DNA of 64,000 nt from the NCBI GenBank assembly GCA_947447355.1, contig CANFJF010000001.1, forward strand, positions 62,001-126,000. The letters are read 5' to 3'. Position numbers and translations under genes: made by a program. This document shows, piece after piece, positions 44,356-52,488 of this stretch; within the stretch, counting starts at the first letter, position 1; each line of letters starts with the position of its first letter. The stretch is from Comamonadaceae bacterium (lineage in GTDB: Bacteria > Pseudomonadota > Gammaproteobacteria > Burkholderiales > Burkholderiaceae_C). The notes under the pieces were generated by a model that saw nothing but the letters and a program-made list of their open reading frames with translations, searched no databases and had not been told where the DNA came from.

Positions 44356-44925
44356 ATGATTGCCGCCGCTTACTGGATGCAGCGCGGGCTGGCCATGGGC
44401 TTGCTTTACGCAGGTTGGTCTCGTCTGGCCTTGGCTGTTTTGAATCGTCTGCTGGTCTTGCGACCTCGCGATTTATACGCTGGGGTCCGTCGTGCCAAAG
44501 TGCTGGCTGACTTGGGTCAAAAAAACGCTGCGATCAAAAGCTTGCAGGAATTGCTGGTCGATCATCCTCAGCATGCCGCCAGTTGGTACCAACTGGCGTA
44601 TCTGCAAGAAAGTTGCCAGCGTCATGCGGAGTCAGAGCCGGCCTTTAGGTCGGCTCTGGCCATTGACCCCGATATGGATGAGGCTTGGTATGGATTGGCG
44701 ATGCTGTTGGTACGTGAAGAGCGGCTGGACGAAGCCGTCGCGGCGCTGGAGCACACAACCCGTCTTCAGCCTTTGAGTCCGCACGGTTGGTACCAATTAG
44801 GCAAAACCCATGCGAAACTCGCGCAATCCGAACAAGCCCTGGAGGTGATTCGGCGTCTGCGCACCTTTGAGCCGCAAGTGGCCAACCGGTTGGCCAGTGA
44901 GATCGGCCTGTGTGGTGTGAAGTGA
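44356..44925 (+). CDS. Tetratricopeptide repeat protein
   Basis: The 189-residue protein consists of about four TPR units (for example AASWYQLAYLQESCQRHAESEPAFRSAL and DEAWYGLAMLLVREERLDEAVAALEH in outline), starting with a hydrophobic stretch (LAMGLLYAGWSRLALAVLN) that may be amphipathic or a weak membrane anchor. TPR proteins are protein-protein interaction scaffolds. It follows ppsA by 22 bases and may be cotranscribed. No specific partner is indicated. Confidence 0.82.
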   Translation: MIAAAYWMQRGLAMGLLYAGWSRLALAVLNRLLVLRPRDLYAGVRRAKVLADLGQKNAAIKSLQELLVDHPQHAASWYQLAYLQESCQRHAESEPAFRSALAIDPDMDEAWYGLAMLLVREERLDEAVAALEHTTRLQPLSPHGWYQLGKTHAKLAQSEQALEVIRRLRTFEPQVANRLASEIGLCGVK

Positions 44926-45001
44926 AACGTTGCTTCTAATGCGCGGTTGAAAAAACAAACAATAAATAGCCGAAAACGGCTTACGGTTGGAGGCAAGCGG
45001 T

Positions 45002-45262
45002 ATGCAGGCAAACAACAATCGCCGCCTTTATTGGTGCAAAAACATCAGGCTCACCGGCCTCTTGATGATGTTTTGGTTTTTTGTGTCCTTCGGCGTGAGC
45101 TTCTACGCCCGCGAGCTGAATTTCGATTTTTTCGGCTGGCCATTCAGTTTTTGGATGGCAGCGCAGGGCTCGCCGCTGGTCTATGTCGTCATCATCGCCA
45201 TTTATGCGCGCTATATGGAGCGGTTAGATGTCGCTCATGGCTTCGACGAAAGCGAGGACTAG
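45002..45262 (+). CDS. DUF4212 small membrane subunit of a sodium:solute symporter
   Basis: The ATG at 45002 has a GGAGG ribosome-binding site eight bases upstream; the track start at 44987 is a TTG within that region. The 86-residue protein has two membrane segments (LTGLLMMFWFFVSFGVSFYA and GSPLVYVVIIAIYARYME) typical of DUF4212. These small subunits are found directly before VC_2705-type symporters, as here: the large subunit starts one base after this stop. It probably stabilises the transporter. Confidence 0.9.
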   Translation: MQANNNRRLYWCKNIRLTGLLMMFWFFVSFGVSFYARELNFDFFGWPFSFWMAAQGSPLVYVVIIAIYARYMERLDVAHGFDESED

Positions 45263-45263
45263 C

Positions 45264-47387
45264 ATGCCTACCAACCCGAATTCAGGTGGTGGAAGCGGAG
45301 CGCAAGCGCGGGCCGCATTCAAAACGGCGTTGAACCACGTTTACAAATGGTACGCGGCTGGCTTTCTTGCCTTCGTGCTGGCGCTGGCTGTTTTGGAGCA
45401 GATGGGCTTGTCGCGTCAGTGGATCGGTTTGATTTTTCTGCTAGCCACCATTGGCCTGTATGCGGGCATCGGCATCATGTGCCGAACCACCGATGCCGCG
45501 GAATATTACGTCGCCGGTCGCCGTGTGCCTGCCGTTTACAACGGTATGGCCACGGGTGCTGACTGGATGTCCGCAGCCTCTTTCATTGGCTTGGCGGGCA
45601 CGCTCTACCTGACGGGATACAGCGGTCTGGCTTTCATCATGGGCTGGACGGGGGGGTATTGCCTAGTGGCCTTTTTTCTAGCGCCGTATCTGCGGAAATT
45701 TGGACAGTTCACTATTCCTGACTTTTTGGGCGAACGCTATGGCGGTAACGTGCCGCGATTAATGGGCGTGATGGCTGCCATCTTTTGCTCCTTCACCTAC
45801 GTGGTAGCCCAGATCTACGGTGTTGGCATCATCACTGCGCGTCTGACCGGTGTGGCCTTCGAATTGGGTATTTTTCTGGGTCTCGGCGGGATCTTGCTGT
45901 GTTCGTTCTTGGGCGGTATGCGCGCTGTCACGTGGACGCAGGTGGCCCAATACTTGGTGATCATCGTGGCCTACCTGCTGCCGGTGGTGTGGTTGTCAGT
46001 CAAGCAGACGGGCGTACCCGTGCCACAGGCGATTTATGGATACCAGTTGCAAAAAGTCACTGCTCGCGAAACAGAGTTGAGCCTCGATCCTAAAGAGCAG
46101 GAAGTTCAGAAAATTTTCAAGGAGCGTGCAGCTGAACTAGCGGCCAAACTGCGGGACCCCCACGCCGCTTTGGTGGCCGATCGGGTTCGTGCCACCAAAG
46201 TGCTGGCAGAACTCAAGTCGACAGATGCCCCCTTGGGTTTGATCTATGCCGCCGATCGGGCGCTGAGCAACTTGCCCAAAACGACCGATGCCGCGTTGAA
46301 TGGCTGGATGCTCGAAAAAGCCGAGGCGGATGCTAAATCCCGGCCACTCAACGGTATGCCCCCGCATGCGCAGCAATTTGCGGGAGATCCGGCCGGCGAC
46401 CCTAAGGCGCGCGAAGAGTTTGACGTGTCGCGGCGAAATTTTTTAGCCTTGGTGTTTTGCCTGATGGTGGGCACGGCCGCCTTGCCGCACATCCTGATTC
46501 GTTATTACACCGTGCCGAGTGTCAAAGAAGCCCGTCAATCGGTGGCTTGGTCGCTGCTGTTTATTGTGTTGCTCTACATCACGGCGCCAGCCTTGGCGGT
46601 GCTGGTGAAGTACGAGGTGTTCACCTTGGTGGTGGGCACGCCTTTCGACCAGTTACCTGACTGGATCACGGCTTGGAATAAAGTCGATCCGAGTTTGTTG
46701 TCGGTGGTCGATGTGAACCATGATGGTCTCTTGCAGCTTAATGAAATGTCCATTGGTGGCGACATCATCATGCTGGCGGCGCCTGCCATCGGTGGCTTGC
46801 CCTATGTTGTATCTGGGCTGGTGGCTGCTGGCGGCTTGGCGGCGGCCTTGTCGACCGCAGATGGCCTGTTGCTGACGATTGCCAGTTCACTCAGTCATGA
46901 CGTTTACTACAAGATGATTGACCCGAATGCATCGACGGCTCGCCGGGTAACTTTGTCCAAAGTGCTGCTGCTGGTGGTCGCTTTAGGAGCTGCTTATGTC
47001 GCCTCTCATAAGCCTGCGGACATTTTATTTTTGGTGTCTGCAGCATTTTCGTTTGCAGCCGCGGCTTTCTTTCCAGCCCTGTCGCTGGGCATTTTTTGGA
47101 AACGGGCGACGGGTATCGCCGCCTCGTTGGGCATGGTGGCGGGTCTCGGAACCACGTTGTATTACATGATGCTGACTCAACCTTGGATGCGCAGACTGTT
47201 CAACGTGACACGGCCGATCGAGCTTTGGTGGGGGATTCAGCCGATTTCTGCCGGCGTCTTTGGTGTGCCGGTGGGTTTTGCGGTGATCATTGTGGTCAGC
47301 CTGCTGACCAAGCGGCCTAGCCCTGCTGTCCAAGATTTGGTTGAATATGTGCGCTACCCAAGTTTGAGAACCTCTGAAAAACGCTAA
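45264..47387 (+). CDS. VC_2705-type sodium/solute symporter (cation acetate symporter-like), with EF-hand-like loop
   Basis: The ATG at 45264 (MPTNPNSGGG) is preferred; the track start at 45228 lies inside the small-subunit gene. The 707-residue protein has the SSS fold, with FIGLAGTLYLTGYSGLAFIMGW and GGLPYVVSGLVAAGGLAAALSTADGLLLTI in outline, and a large soluble insertion (about residues 260-395). Residues 483-494 read DVNHDGLLQLNE, an exact 12-residue EF-hand calcium loop between membrane segments. It probably takes up acetate or other monocarboxylates with Na+; the substrate is not proven. Confidence 0.9.
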   Translation: MPTNPNSGGGSGAQARAAFKTALNHVYKWYAAGFLAFVLALAVLEQMGLSRQWIGLIFLLATIGLYAGIGIMCRTTDAAEYYVAGRRVPAVYNGMATGADWMSAASFIGLAGTLYLTGYSGLAFIMGWTGGYCLVAFFLAPYLRKFGQFTIPDFLGERYGGNVPRLMGVMAAIFCSFTYVVAQIYGVGIITARLTGVAFELGIFLGLGGILLCSFLGGMRAVTWTQVAQYLVIIVAYLLPVVWLSVKQTGVPVPQAIYGYQLQKVTARETELSLDPKEQEVQKIFKERAAELAAKLRDPHAALVADRVRATKVLAELKSTDAPLGLIYAADRALSNLPKTTDAALNGWMLEKAEADAKSRPLNGMPPHAQQFAGDPAGDPKAREEFDVSRRNFLALVFCLMVGTAALPHILIRYYTVPSVKEARQSVAWSLLFIVLLYITAPALAVLVKYEVFTLVVGTPFDQLPDWITAWNKVDPSLLSVVDVNHDGLLQLNEMSIGGDIIMLAAPAIGGLPYVVSGLVAAGGLAAALSTADGLLLTIASSLSHDVYYKMIDPNASTARRVTLSKVLLLVVALGAAYVASHKPADILFLVSAAFSFAAAAFFPALSLGIFWKRATGIAASLGMVAGLGTTLYYMMLTQPWMRRLFNVTRPIELWWGIQPISAGVFGVPVGFAVIIVVSLLTKRPSPAVQDLVEYVRYPSLRTSEKR

Positions 47388-47403
47388 GGTGCGATTGGCG
47401 GGC

Positions 47404-47409
47404 TATAAT
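47404..47409 (+). promoter_or_regulatory. Putative -10 element of the rpsF operon promoter
   Basis: A perfect TATAAT lies 68 bases before the rpsF ATG. The -35 position is poorly matched, so the promoter may depend on other contacts. The 5' leader before rpsF is about 60 bases long and could host the autoregulatory S6:S18 site known in many bacteria, which was not identified here. Confidence 0.45.
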
Positions 47410-47476
47410 CATGGGCTTCGCCTTGCTGCACCCTTAACGACGCTGGGGCAGCTTTCATCAACCAAAAGGAGAGTTT

Positions 47477-47842
47477 ATGCGTCATTACGAAATCATCTTG
47501 CTGATCCATCCGGATCAAAGCGAGCAGGTCCCGGCCATGCTGGAACGCTACAAAACCATGATCACCGTCGGTGGTGGCAAAGTGCACCGCGTCGAAGATT
47601 GGGGTCGCCGTCAACTGGCTTACCTGATCCAGAAGCTGGCCAAAGCCCACTACCTGTGCATCAACATTGAAGCCACGCAAGCTGTCATGGACGAAATTGA
47701 ACACGCGTTCAAATTCAATGACGCTGTGCTGCGTCACATGACTGTGGTCAAGAAAAAGGCTGAAACCGGCCCATCCCTCATGATGCGCAACGTCGAGAGA
47801 GAAGAAGCCCGCAAAGCCCAGCAGCAGGAATACGCAGCTTAA
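47477..47842 (+). CDS. rpsF: 30S ribosomal protein S6
   Basis: The 121-residue protein starts [22 protein letters not shown] and contains [26 protein letters not shown], both diagnostic of S6. The C-terminal tail is charged, as in other betaproteobacteria. AGGAGAG just upstream is the ribosome-binding site. It is the first gene of rpsF-priB-rpsR-rplI. Confidence 0.98.
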   Translation: MRHYEIILLIHPDQSEQVPAMLERYKTMITVGGGKVHRVEDWGRRQLAYLIQKLAKAHYLCINIEATQAVMDEIEHAFKFNDAVLRHMTVVKKKAETGPSLMMRNVEREEARKAQQQEYAA

Positions 47843-47904
47843 TCAGCCGCTAAAAACCACTGTTGTACGCGATTGAATGTTGCTTACCTGATTTGATGAT
47901 TTGA

Positions 47905-48192
47905 GTGAACCATGTTGATTTGACGGCGAGTATTGTGGAGGTCAGCCCTCTGCGTTACACGCCAGCTGGACTCCCCGCTGCCAATTTTGTTCTCGACCAC
48001 GAGTCTGAAGTTGAGGAGGCAGGCAGCAACCGGCAAGTCAAATTAAGTATCAAGGCGGTTGCCTTTGGAAAGATGGCTGAACAAACAAGCCAGCTTCCTT
48101 TGGGAAAAGTCTTCAGGTTTCGCGGATTTCTCATCAGTGCACGCACCAACAAAAGCGTCATTTTTCATATTCAAGAATTGAACCCTATTTAA
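47905..48192 (+). CDS. priB: Primosomal replication protein N
   Basis: The 95-residue protein is a single OB-fold of SSB type: [29 protein letters not shown] in outline, then [27 protein letters not shown]. PriB binds single-stranded DNA and helps PriA restart replication. It starts at GTG 47905, and lies between rpsF and rpsR, its conserved place in betaproteobacteria and enterobacteria. Confidence 0.94.
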   Translation: MNHVDLTASIVEVSPLRYTPAGLPAANFVLDHESEVEEAGSNRQVKLSIKAVAFGKMAEQTSQLPLGKVFRFRGFLISARTNKSVIFHIQELNPI

Positions 48193-48202
48193 GGAGTCCT
48201 TC

Positions 48203-48487
48203 ATGCCCGGACCAAAACGTTTCAACAAAGACAAGCGCCCTAAGCGCAATACCCAATCTCTGCTGTTCAAGCGCAAGCGCTTTTGCCGCTTCACCGCTGC
48301 TGGCGTGGAAGAGATTGACTACAAAGACATCGACACCCTGCGTGACTTCGTCGCCGAAAACGGAAAAATCATCCCTGCGCGCCTGACTGGCACGCGCGCG
48401 ATTTTTCAACGCCAAATCAACACCGCCGTCAAGCGCGCTCGCTTTCTTGCGATGCTGCCTTACAGCGACCAACACCGTAGCCTGTAA
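48203..48487 (+). CDS. rpsR: 30S ribosomal protein S18
   Basis: The 94-residue protein has [27 protein letters not shown] and [31 protein letters not shown] in outline, the S18 core that binds S6 and 16S rRNA. AAGGAG lies just before the ATG. It is in the standard order between priB and rplI, with 11 bases to rplI. Confidence 0.98.
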   Translation: MPGPKRFNKDKRPKRNTQSLLFKRKRFCRFTAAGVEEIDYKDIDTLRDFVAENGKIIPARLTGTRAIFQRQINTAVKRARFLAMLPYSDQHRSL

Positions 48488-48498
48488 GGAGCACAAGC

Positions 48499-48951
48499 AT
48501 GCAAATTATTCTGCTCGACAAAGTTGTCAACCTGGGCAATCTGGGTGATGTCGTCAAAGTCAAAGACGGCTATGCACGCAATTTCCTGATCCCATCGGGC
48601 CGCGCACGTCGCGCTACCGCTGTCGCGATCAAGGAATTCGAAGTCAAACGCGCCGATCTTGAAAAAGTCGCCGCGGCCAAATTGGCCGAGTCACAAGCCC
48701 AAGGCGCCAAGCTTGGCGGTACCGTGATCAAGCTCACACAGAAGGCTGGCGTTGACGGTCGTCTGTTTGGTTCGGTCACCAATTCAGACATCGCTCAGGA
48801 ACTGACCAAACAAGGCTTCGCTGTCTTGAAGGCTCAGATCCGCATGCCTAACGGTCCTTTGAAGGTCGTTGGCGACCATCCAGTCGGCGTTGCACTGCAC
48901 ACTGATGTGCTGGTCGACGTCACCGTGACGGTGTACGGCGAATCCGCTTAA
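48499..48951 (+). CDS. rplI: 50S ribosomal protein L9
   Basis: The 150-residue protein opens [32 protein letters not shown] in outline, the N-terminal L9 domain, followed by the long connecting helix (about residues 40-75) and the C-terminal domain. It binds 23S rRNA near the L1 stalk. A strong intrinsic terminator follows 20 bases after the stop, closing the operon. Confidence 0.98.
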   Translation: MQIILLDKVVNLGNLGDVVKVKDGYARNFLIPSGRARRATAVAIKEFEVKRADLEKVAAAKLAESQAQGAKLGGTVIKLTQKAGVDGRLFGSVTNSDIAQELTKQGFAVLKAQIRMPNGPLKVVGDHPVGVALHTDVLVDVTVTVYGESA

Positions 48952-48970
48952 GAGTTCACGCTCCCTTGAA

Positions 48971-48999
48971 AAGCCGCTCCTCGGGGCGGCTTTTTTTTT
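48971..48999 (+). terminator. Intrinsic terminator after rplI
   Basis: AGCCGC pairs with GCGGCT (loop about TCCTCGGG, with possible extra CC/GG pairs) and is followed by a run of nine T. It ends the rpsF-priB-rpsR-rplI operon. Confidence 0.9.
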
Positions 49000-49052
49000 G
49001 GCGAAAGCGGATGTTCTGCCCAACGATTCGATTTAAATCACATTTCCACGCT

Positions 49053-49083
49053 CTATGCACATCAGACTCACCTGTTATGCACA
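49053..49083 (+). promoter_or_regulatory. Two DnaA-box-like sequences upstream of dnaB
   Basis: CTATGCACA (49053-49061) and TTATGCACA (49075-49083) share eight of nine bases, and the second fits the DnaA-box pattern TTWTNCACA. They are 22 bp apart and lie 60-90 bases before the dnaB ATG. They could couple dnaB expression to DnaA, but chance occurrence is possible. Confidence 0.35.
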
Positions 49084-49143
49084 GCTTTATCCCAAGGCGT
49101 TTTACGACTCTGGCTTTAACATGGCCGTGTTTTCAGGAAAATC

Positions 49144-50562
49144 ATGTCTGCCGTACTCTCCCCCCTTGACGACGCTGGCTACAGCACCGACCGGCAAATA
49201 GCCCAGCTCCGCATTCCTCCGCATTCGATCGAAGGCGAGTCGAGCGTGCTCGGCGGTCTGCTGCTCGACAACAGCGCCTGGGACCGCGTTGGCGACTTGC
49301 TGGTCGACGAAGACTTCTACCGCTACGAACACAAGCTCATTTACGCCTCGGTGGGTGCGCTGATCAACGCCAGCAAGCCGGCAGATGTCATCACGGTTTT
49401 TGAGCACCTGCAAAGCCAGGGCAAGGCCGATGAAGTCGGTGGCTTGAGCTACCTCAACTCACTTGCTCAGTACGTGCCGAGCGCAGCCAATGTGCGGCGC
49501 TACGCCGAGATCGTGCGTGAGCGCTCCATTTTGAGAAAGCTGGTCAAGGCCAGCGACGAGATCGCCACCAACGCCTTCAATCCCCAGGGCAAGCCCGTCG
49601 CCACGATTCTGGACGAAGCAGAGCAGAAGATCTTCAAAATCGGTGAGCAAGGCTCGCGCATGAAGCAGGGCTTTCACAGCATGGACACGCTGGTGGTCGA
49701 GCTGCTGGACCGTGTTACTGAGATGTCGGAAAACCCGAACGACATCACCGGCGTGCCGACTGGTTTTTACGATCTAGACCGTCAAACCTCCGGCTTTCAG
49801 GCTGGCGATCTGATCATTTTGGCTGCCCGACCTTCAATGGGTAAAACCGCGCTGGCCATCAACATTGCCGAGCACGTCGCGCTCAACGAAGGCTTGCCGG
49901 TGGCGGTGTTCTCGATGGAGATGGGTGCCTCACAACTGGCAGTGCGTATTGTCGGCTCGATTGGCCGCATCGACCAAGGGCATCTGCGTACCGGCAAACT
50001 GTCGGACGAAGAATGGCCACGCCTGACGGAAGCTATTGAAAAGCTGCGAAATATTTCACTGCACATTGATGAAACGCCGGGCTTAACGGTGAGTGAGTTG
50101 CGTGCCAATGCGCGGCGCCTCGCACGACAGTGCGGAAAACTTGGTTTGATCGTGGTCGACTACCTGCAGCTGATGAGTGTCTCGACCAGTATGAACGATG
50201 AAAATCGTGCAACAGCCGTCGGCGAAATTTCGCGTGGCTTGAAAATGCTGGCTAAAGAATTGCAGTGTCCCGTGATTGCCCTGTCGCAGCTCAGTCGCGG
50301 TGTGGAGTCACGCACAGACAAACGCCCGATGATGAGCGACTTGCGTGAGTCCGGCGCCATTGAGCAGGATGCCGATGTGATCATGTTCATCTACCGCGAT
50401 GAGTATTACACCAAGGAGGCTTGCAAGGAGCCCGGTGTCGCTGAAGTCATCATCAGCAAGCAGCGAAATGGCCCGACCGGCACGGTGAAGTTGGCCTTCA
50501 TCAGCCGCATCACGAAGTTTGAAAGTTTGGCCGGTGGCAGTAGCAGTGGTAGCGATTACTGA
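49144..50562 (+). CDS. dnaB: Replicative DNA helicase DnaB
   Basis: The 472-residue protein has the N-terminal primase-interacting domain (PPHSIEGESSVLGGLLLDN), a linker, and the RecA-like helicase domain with Walker A AARPSMGKTALAINIA, Walker B LIVVDYLQLM and SDLRESGAIEQDADVI. It unwinds DNA at the replication fork as a hexamer. No intein or insertion is present. Its position after rplI is conserved in many proteobacteria. Confidence 0.98.
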   Translation: MSAVLSPLDDAGYSTDRQIAQLRIPPHSIEGESSVLGGLLLDNSAWDRVGDLLVDEDFYRYEHKLIYASVGALINASKPADVITVFEHLQSQGKADEVGGLSYLNSLAQYVPSAANVRRYAEIVRERSILRKLVKASDEIATNAFNPQGKPVATILDEAEQKIFKIGEQGSRMKQGFHSMDTLVVELLDRVTEMSENPNDITGVPTGFYDLDRQTSGFQAGDLIILAARPSMGKTALAINIAEHVALNEGLPVAVFSMEMGASQLAVRIVGSIGRIDQGHLRTGKLSDEEWPRLTEAIEKLRNISLHIDETPGLTVSELRANARRLARQCGKLGLIVVDYLQLMSVSTSMNDENRATAVGEISRGLKMLAKELQCPVIALSQLSRGVESRTDKRPMMSDLRESGAIEQDADVIMFIYRDEYYTKEACKEPGVAEVIISKQRNGPTGTVKLAFISRITKFESLAGGSSSGSDY

Positions 50563-50586
50563 TCCTCTTTACGGTATGCTTTCGGT

Positions 50587-51222
50587 ATGAAACTGCATAA
50601 CTACTTCCGCTCCTCGGCGTCCTACCGAGTCCGAATTGCCCTCAATCTCAAAGGCTTGGACTTTGACTATGTGTCAGTGCACATCGCTCGTGGCGATCAT
50701 AAAAAACCGCCGTATATCGATCTGTCTGCCGACACGCTGGTGCCCCTGCTAGAGACCGATAACGAGCGCTTGTCGCAATCGATGGCCATCATCGAATACC
50801 TCGACGAAACGCATCCTCAGCCTCCTTTATTGCCAGCAGACGCGTTAGGCCGTGCCAAAGTGCGGGCGCTGGCACAGTCGATCGCCTGCGACATTCATCC
50901 GCTCAATAACCTGCGCGTACTGAAGTACTTGGTGCGTGAACTGAAGGTCGACGATGACGCTAAAAACGCCTGGTACCGGCATTGGTGCCGTGAGGGTCTT
51001 GAGGCCTTTGAACGTCAGTTAGCGCAGATGCCAGAATCGACTTATTGCTACGGTGAAACCCCGAGTTTGGCTGACTGTTGCTTGGTGCCGCAGATTTTCA
51101 ATGCCAGCCGTTTCGACGTTAGCTTTGAGGGCCTGCCGCGCACCATGCGCGTCTACGAGGCCTGCACTGCGCTGCCTGCATTCAAGCTGGCAGAGCCCTC
51201 GGCCTGCCCGGACAGCGAGTAA
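50587..51222 (+). CDS. maiA: Zeta-class glutathione S-transferase, maleylacetoacetate isomerase-like
   Basis: The 211-residue protein has the zeta-class motif SSASYRVRIALNLKG at residue 9, the equivalent of SSCSxR with alanine for cysteine, and the substrate-recognition LSQSMAIIEYLDETHPQPPLLP. It would isomerise maleylacetoacetate or maleylpyruvate with glutathione. No homogentisate or gentisate genes are nearby, so the physiological substrate is unclear. It follows dnaB by 24 bases. Confidence 0.88.
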   Translation: MKLHNYFRSSASYRVRIALNLKGLDFDYVSVHIARGDHKKPPYIDLSADTLVPLLETDNERLSQSMAIIEYLDETHPQPPLLPADALGRAKVRALAQSIACDIHPLNNLRVLKYLVRELKVDDDAKNAWYRHWCREGLEAFERQLAQMPESTYCYGETPSLADCCLVPQIFNASRFDVSFEGLPRTMRVYEACTALPAFKLAEPSACPDSE

Positions 51223-51251
51223 GACTCGCCGAGTCGGGCGACCACTTGCAC

Positions 51252-52118
51252 ATGCCGTTGAGTCCGAACTTAACGCTGGATTGGCTGATCCCGCAATGGC
51301 CTGCGCCAGCAGCTGTACGTGCAGTGTTCACGACGAGACAGGGCGGCGTTTCGTTGCCGCCTTACGAGAGCATGAATCTTGGCGATCATGTTGGTGATTA
51401 CGCTGAAGCAGTTGCTGCCAACCGACTTAGCTTGCAGCGCGCCATCGGTTGTCGTCCGGTATTTCTGCAGCAGATTCACGGCGCAGGGGTAATCGAAGTG
51501 AACCACGGCAGCGCTGATGGCCAGACGGCAGATGCGTGTCTGACGAGCCAGCGAGGCATGGCCTGCACGATCATGGTCGCTGACTGCTTACCGGTTTTGT
51601 TTGCGCATCTGGACCAGCCTATCGTGGCTGCGGCACATGCGGGCTGGCGTGGCTTGGCGGGGCTCTGCAATTCAGGCAACGGTGACCCGAACAGTGACTC
51701 AACGTCGAACTTTTTTGAAGGCGTTTTGGAGGCCACCTTCAGGCGATTCACCGCCTTGGTTGGTTCAGGCAGTGCCGATGTGGCGGAGAGAACCATCGCC
51801 TGGCTGGGACCCTGTATCGGACCGACTGCCTTTGAGGTCGGGGCTGAGGTGAAGGCGGCATTTGAAGTTGTGGATCCAGCCTCAGGGGCTTTTTTTGTGA
51901 CTGTGCCGGGTCAGACCCATCCAGCAAAATTTCGGGCCGATTTGGCGAGCTTGGCACGACTCAAGTTGCGCGCGCTTGGGATCACACAGATCTTTGGCAA
52001 TGACAGCACTGCCGATTGGTGCACAGTCAGTCGGCCTTCAAGGTTCTTTTCTCATCGGCGAGATGCGGGCATCGGTTGTAGCACTGGCCGAATGGCCGCC
52101 AGTATCTGGCAGGTTTGA
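51252..52118 (+). CDS. pgeF: Peptidoglycan editing factor PgeF/YfiH (laccase-domain protein)
   Basis: The ATG at 51252 is preferred; the track begins at a TTG two codons earlier. The protein has the DUF152/laccase-like core with QQIHGAGVIEVN, MVADCLPVLFAH and AAHAGWRGLAG, which hold the zinc-ligand histidines and cysteine, and IGPTAFEVGAEV. In E. coli PgeF clears L-Ser from UDP-MurNAc so L-Ala is used; other homologues show purine nucleoside phosphorylase activity. It follows the GST gene by about 30 bases. Confidence 0.9.
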   Translation: MPLSPNLTLDWLIPQWPAPAAVRAVFTTRQGGVSLPPYESMNLGDHVGDYAEAVAANRLSLQRAIGCRPVFLQQIHGAGVIEVNHGSADGQTADACLTSQRGMACTIMVADCLPVLFAHLDQPIVAAAHAGWRGLAGLCNSGNGDPNSDSTSNFFEGVLEATFRRFTALVGSGSADVAERTIAWLGPCIGPTAFEVGAEVKAAFEVVDPASGAFFVTVPGQTHPAKFRADLASLARLKLRALGITQIFGNDSTADWCTVSRPSRFFSHRRDAGIGCSTGRMAASIWQV

Positions 52119-52122
52119 CTGG

Positions 52123-52368
52123 TCAGTCTTTCAATTTTTCTGAGGAATCGGTTATTTTTAGACTTGCTTCGTCCGCGACTTTTTCTTTCGCTTTTATCGC
52201 GCGTTTTCTGGCTGGCGTACGCATGATGTACAGCACCAACGACAGCGGCAGCAGCCCATAGAGGAAAAATGTGATCAGCGCGCCAAGGAGGGTGCCGGTG
52301 GTGTTGGTGGCTTCGGCAATGCTCATCAAGAGCACCACATAAATCCATGCGATGGCAATTAAGTACAT
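52123..52368 (-). CDS. Small membrane protein, hypothetical
   Basis: The ATG at 52368 (MYLIAIAWIYVVLLMSIAEA) is preferred over the track start at a TTG at 52398. The protein of about 81 residues has two membrane segments (YLIAIAWIYVVLLMSIA and LLGALITFFLYGLLPLSLVLYI) and a charged cytoplasmic tail rich in lysine and glutamate. It converges on pgeF and diverges from phaC. No function is recognised; length and topology look like a genuine conserved small protein. Confidence 0.7.
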   Translation of the reverse strand: MYLIAIAWIYVVLLMSIAEATNTTGTLLGALITFFLYGLLPLSLVLYIMRTPARKRAIKAKEKVADEASLKITDSSEKLKD

Positions 52369-52488
52369 AAAAATTGATGCATAGTAAGGTGAGTGCAATG
52401 ATATTTGTTCATAGTCTGATTATCTGTAGTCGTTGGCTTGAGAGTCTTGTTCAAAAGACCATCGCAACCCGCTCCTTGAAGAGGCAAC

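Noticed and set aside
47388-47476. tRNA or riboswitch in the rpsF leader
   Set aside because: No cloverleaf or conserved aptamer features were seen; only the TATAAT and a ribosome-binding site are supported.
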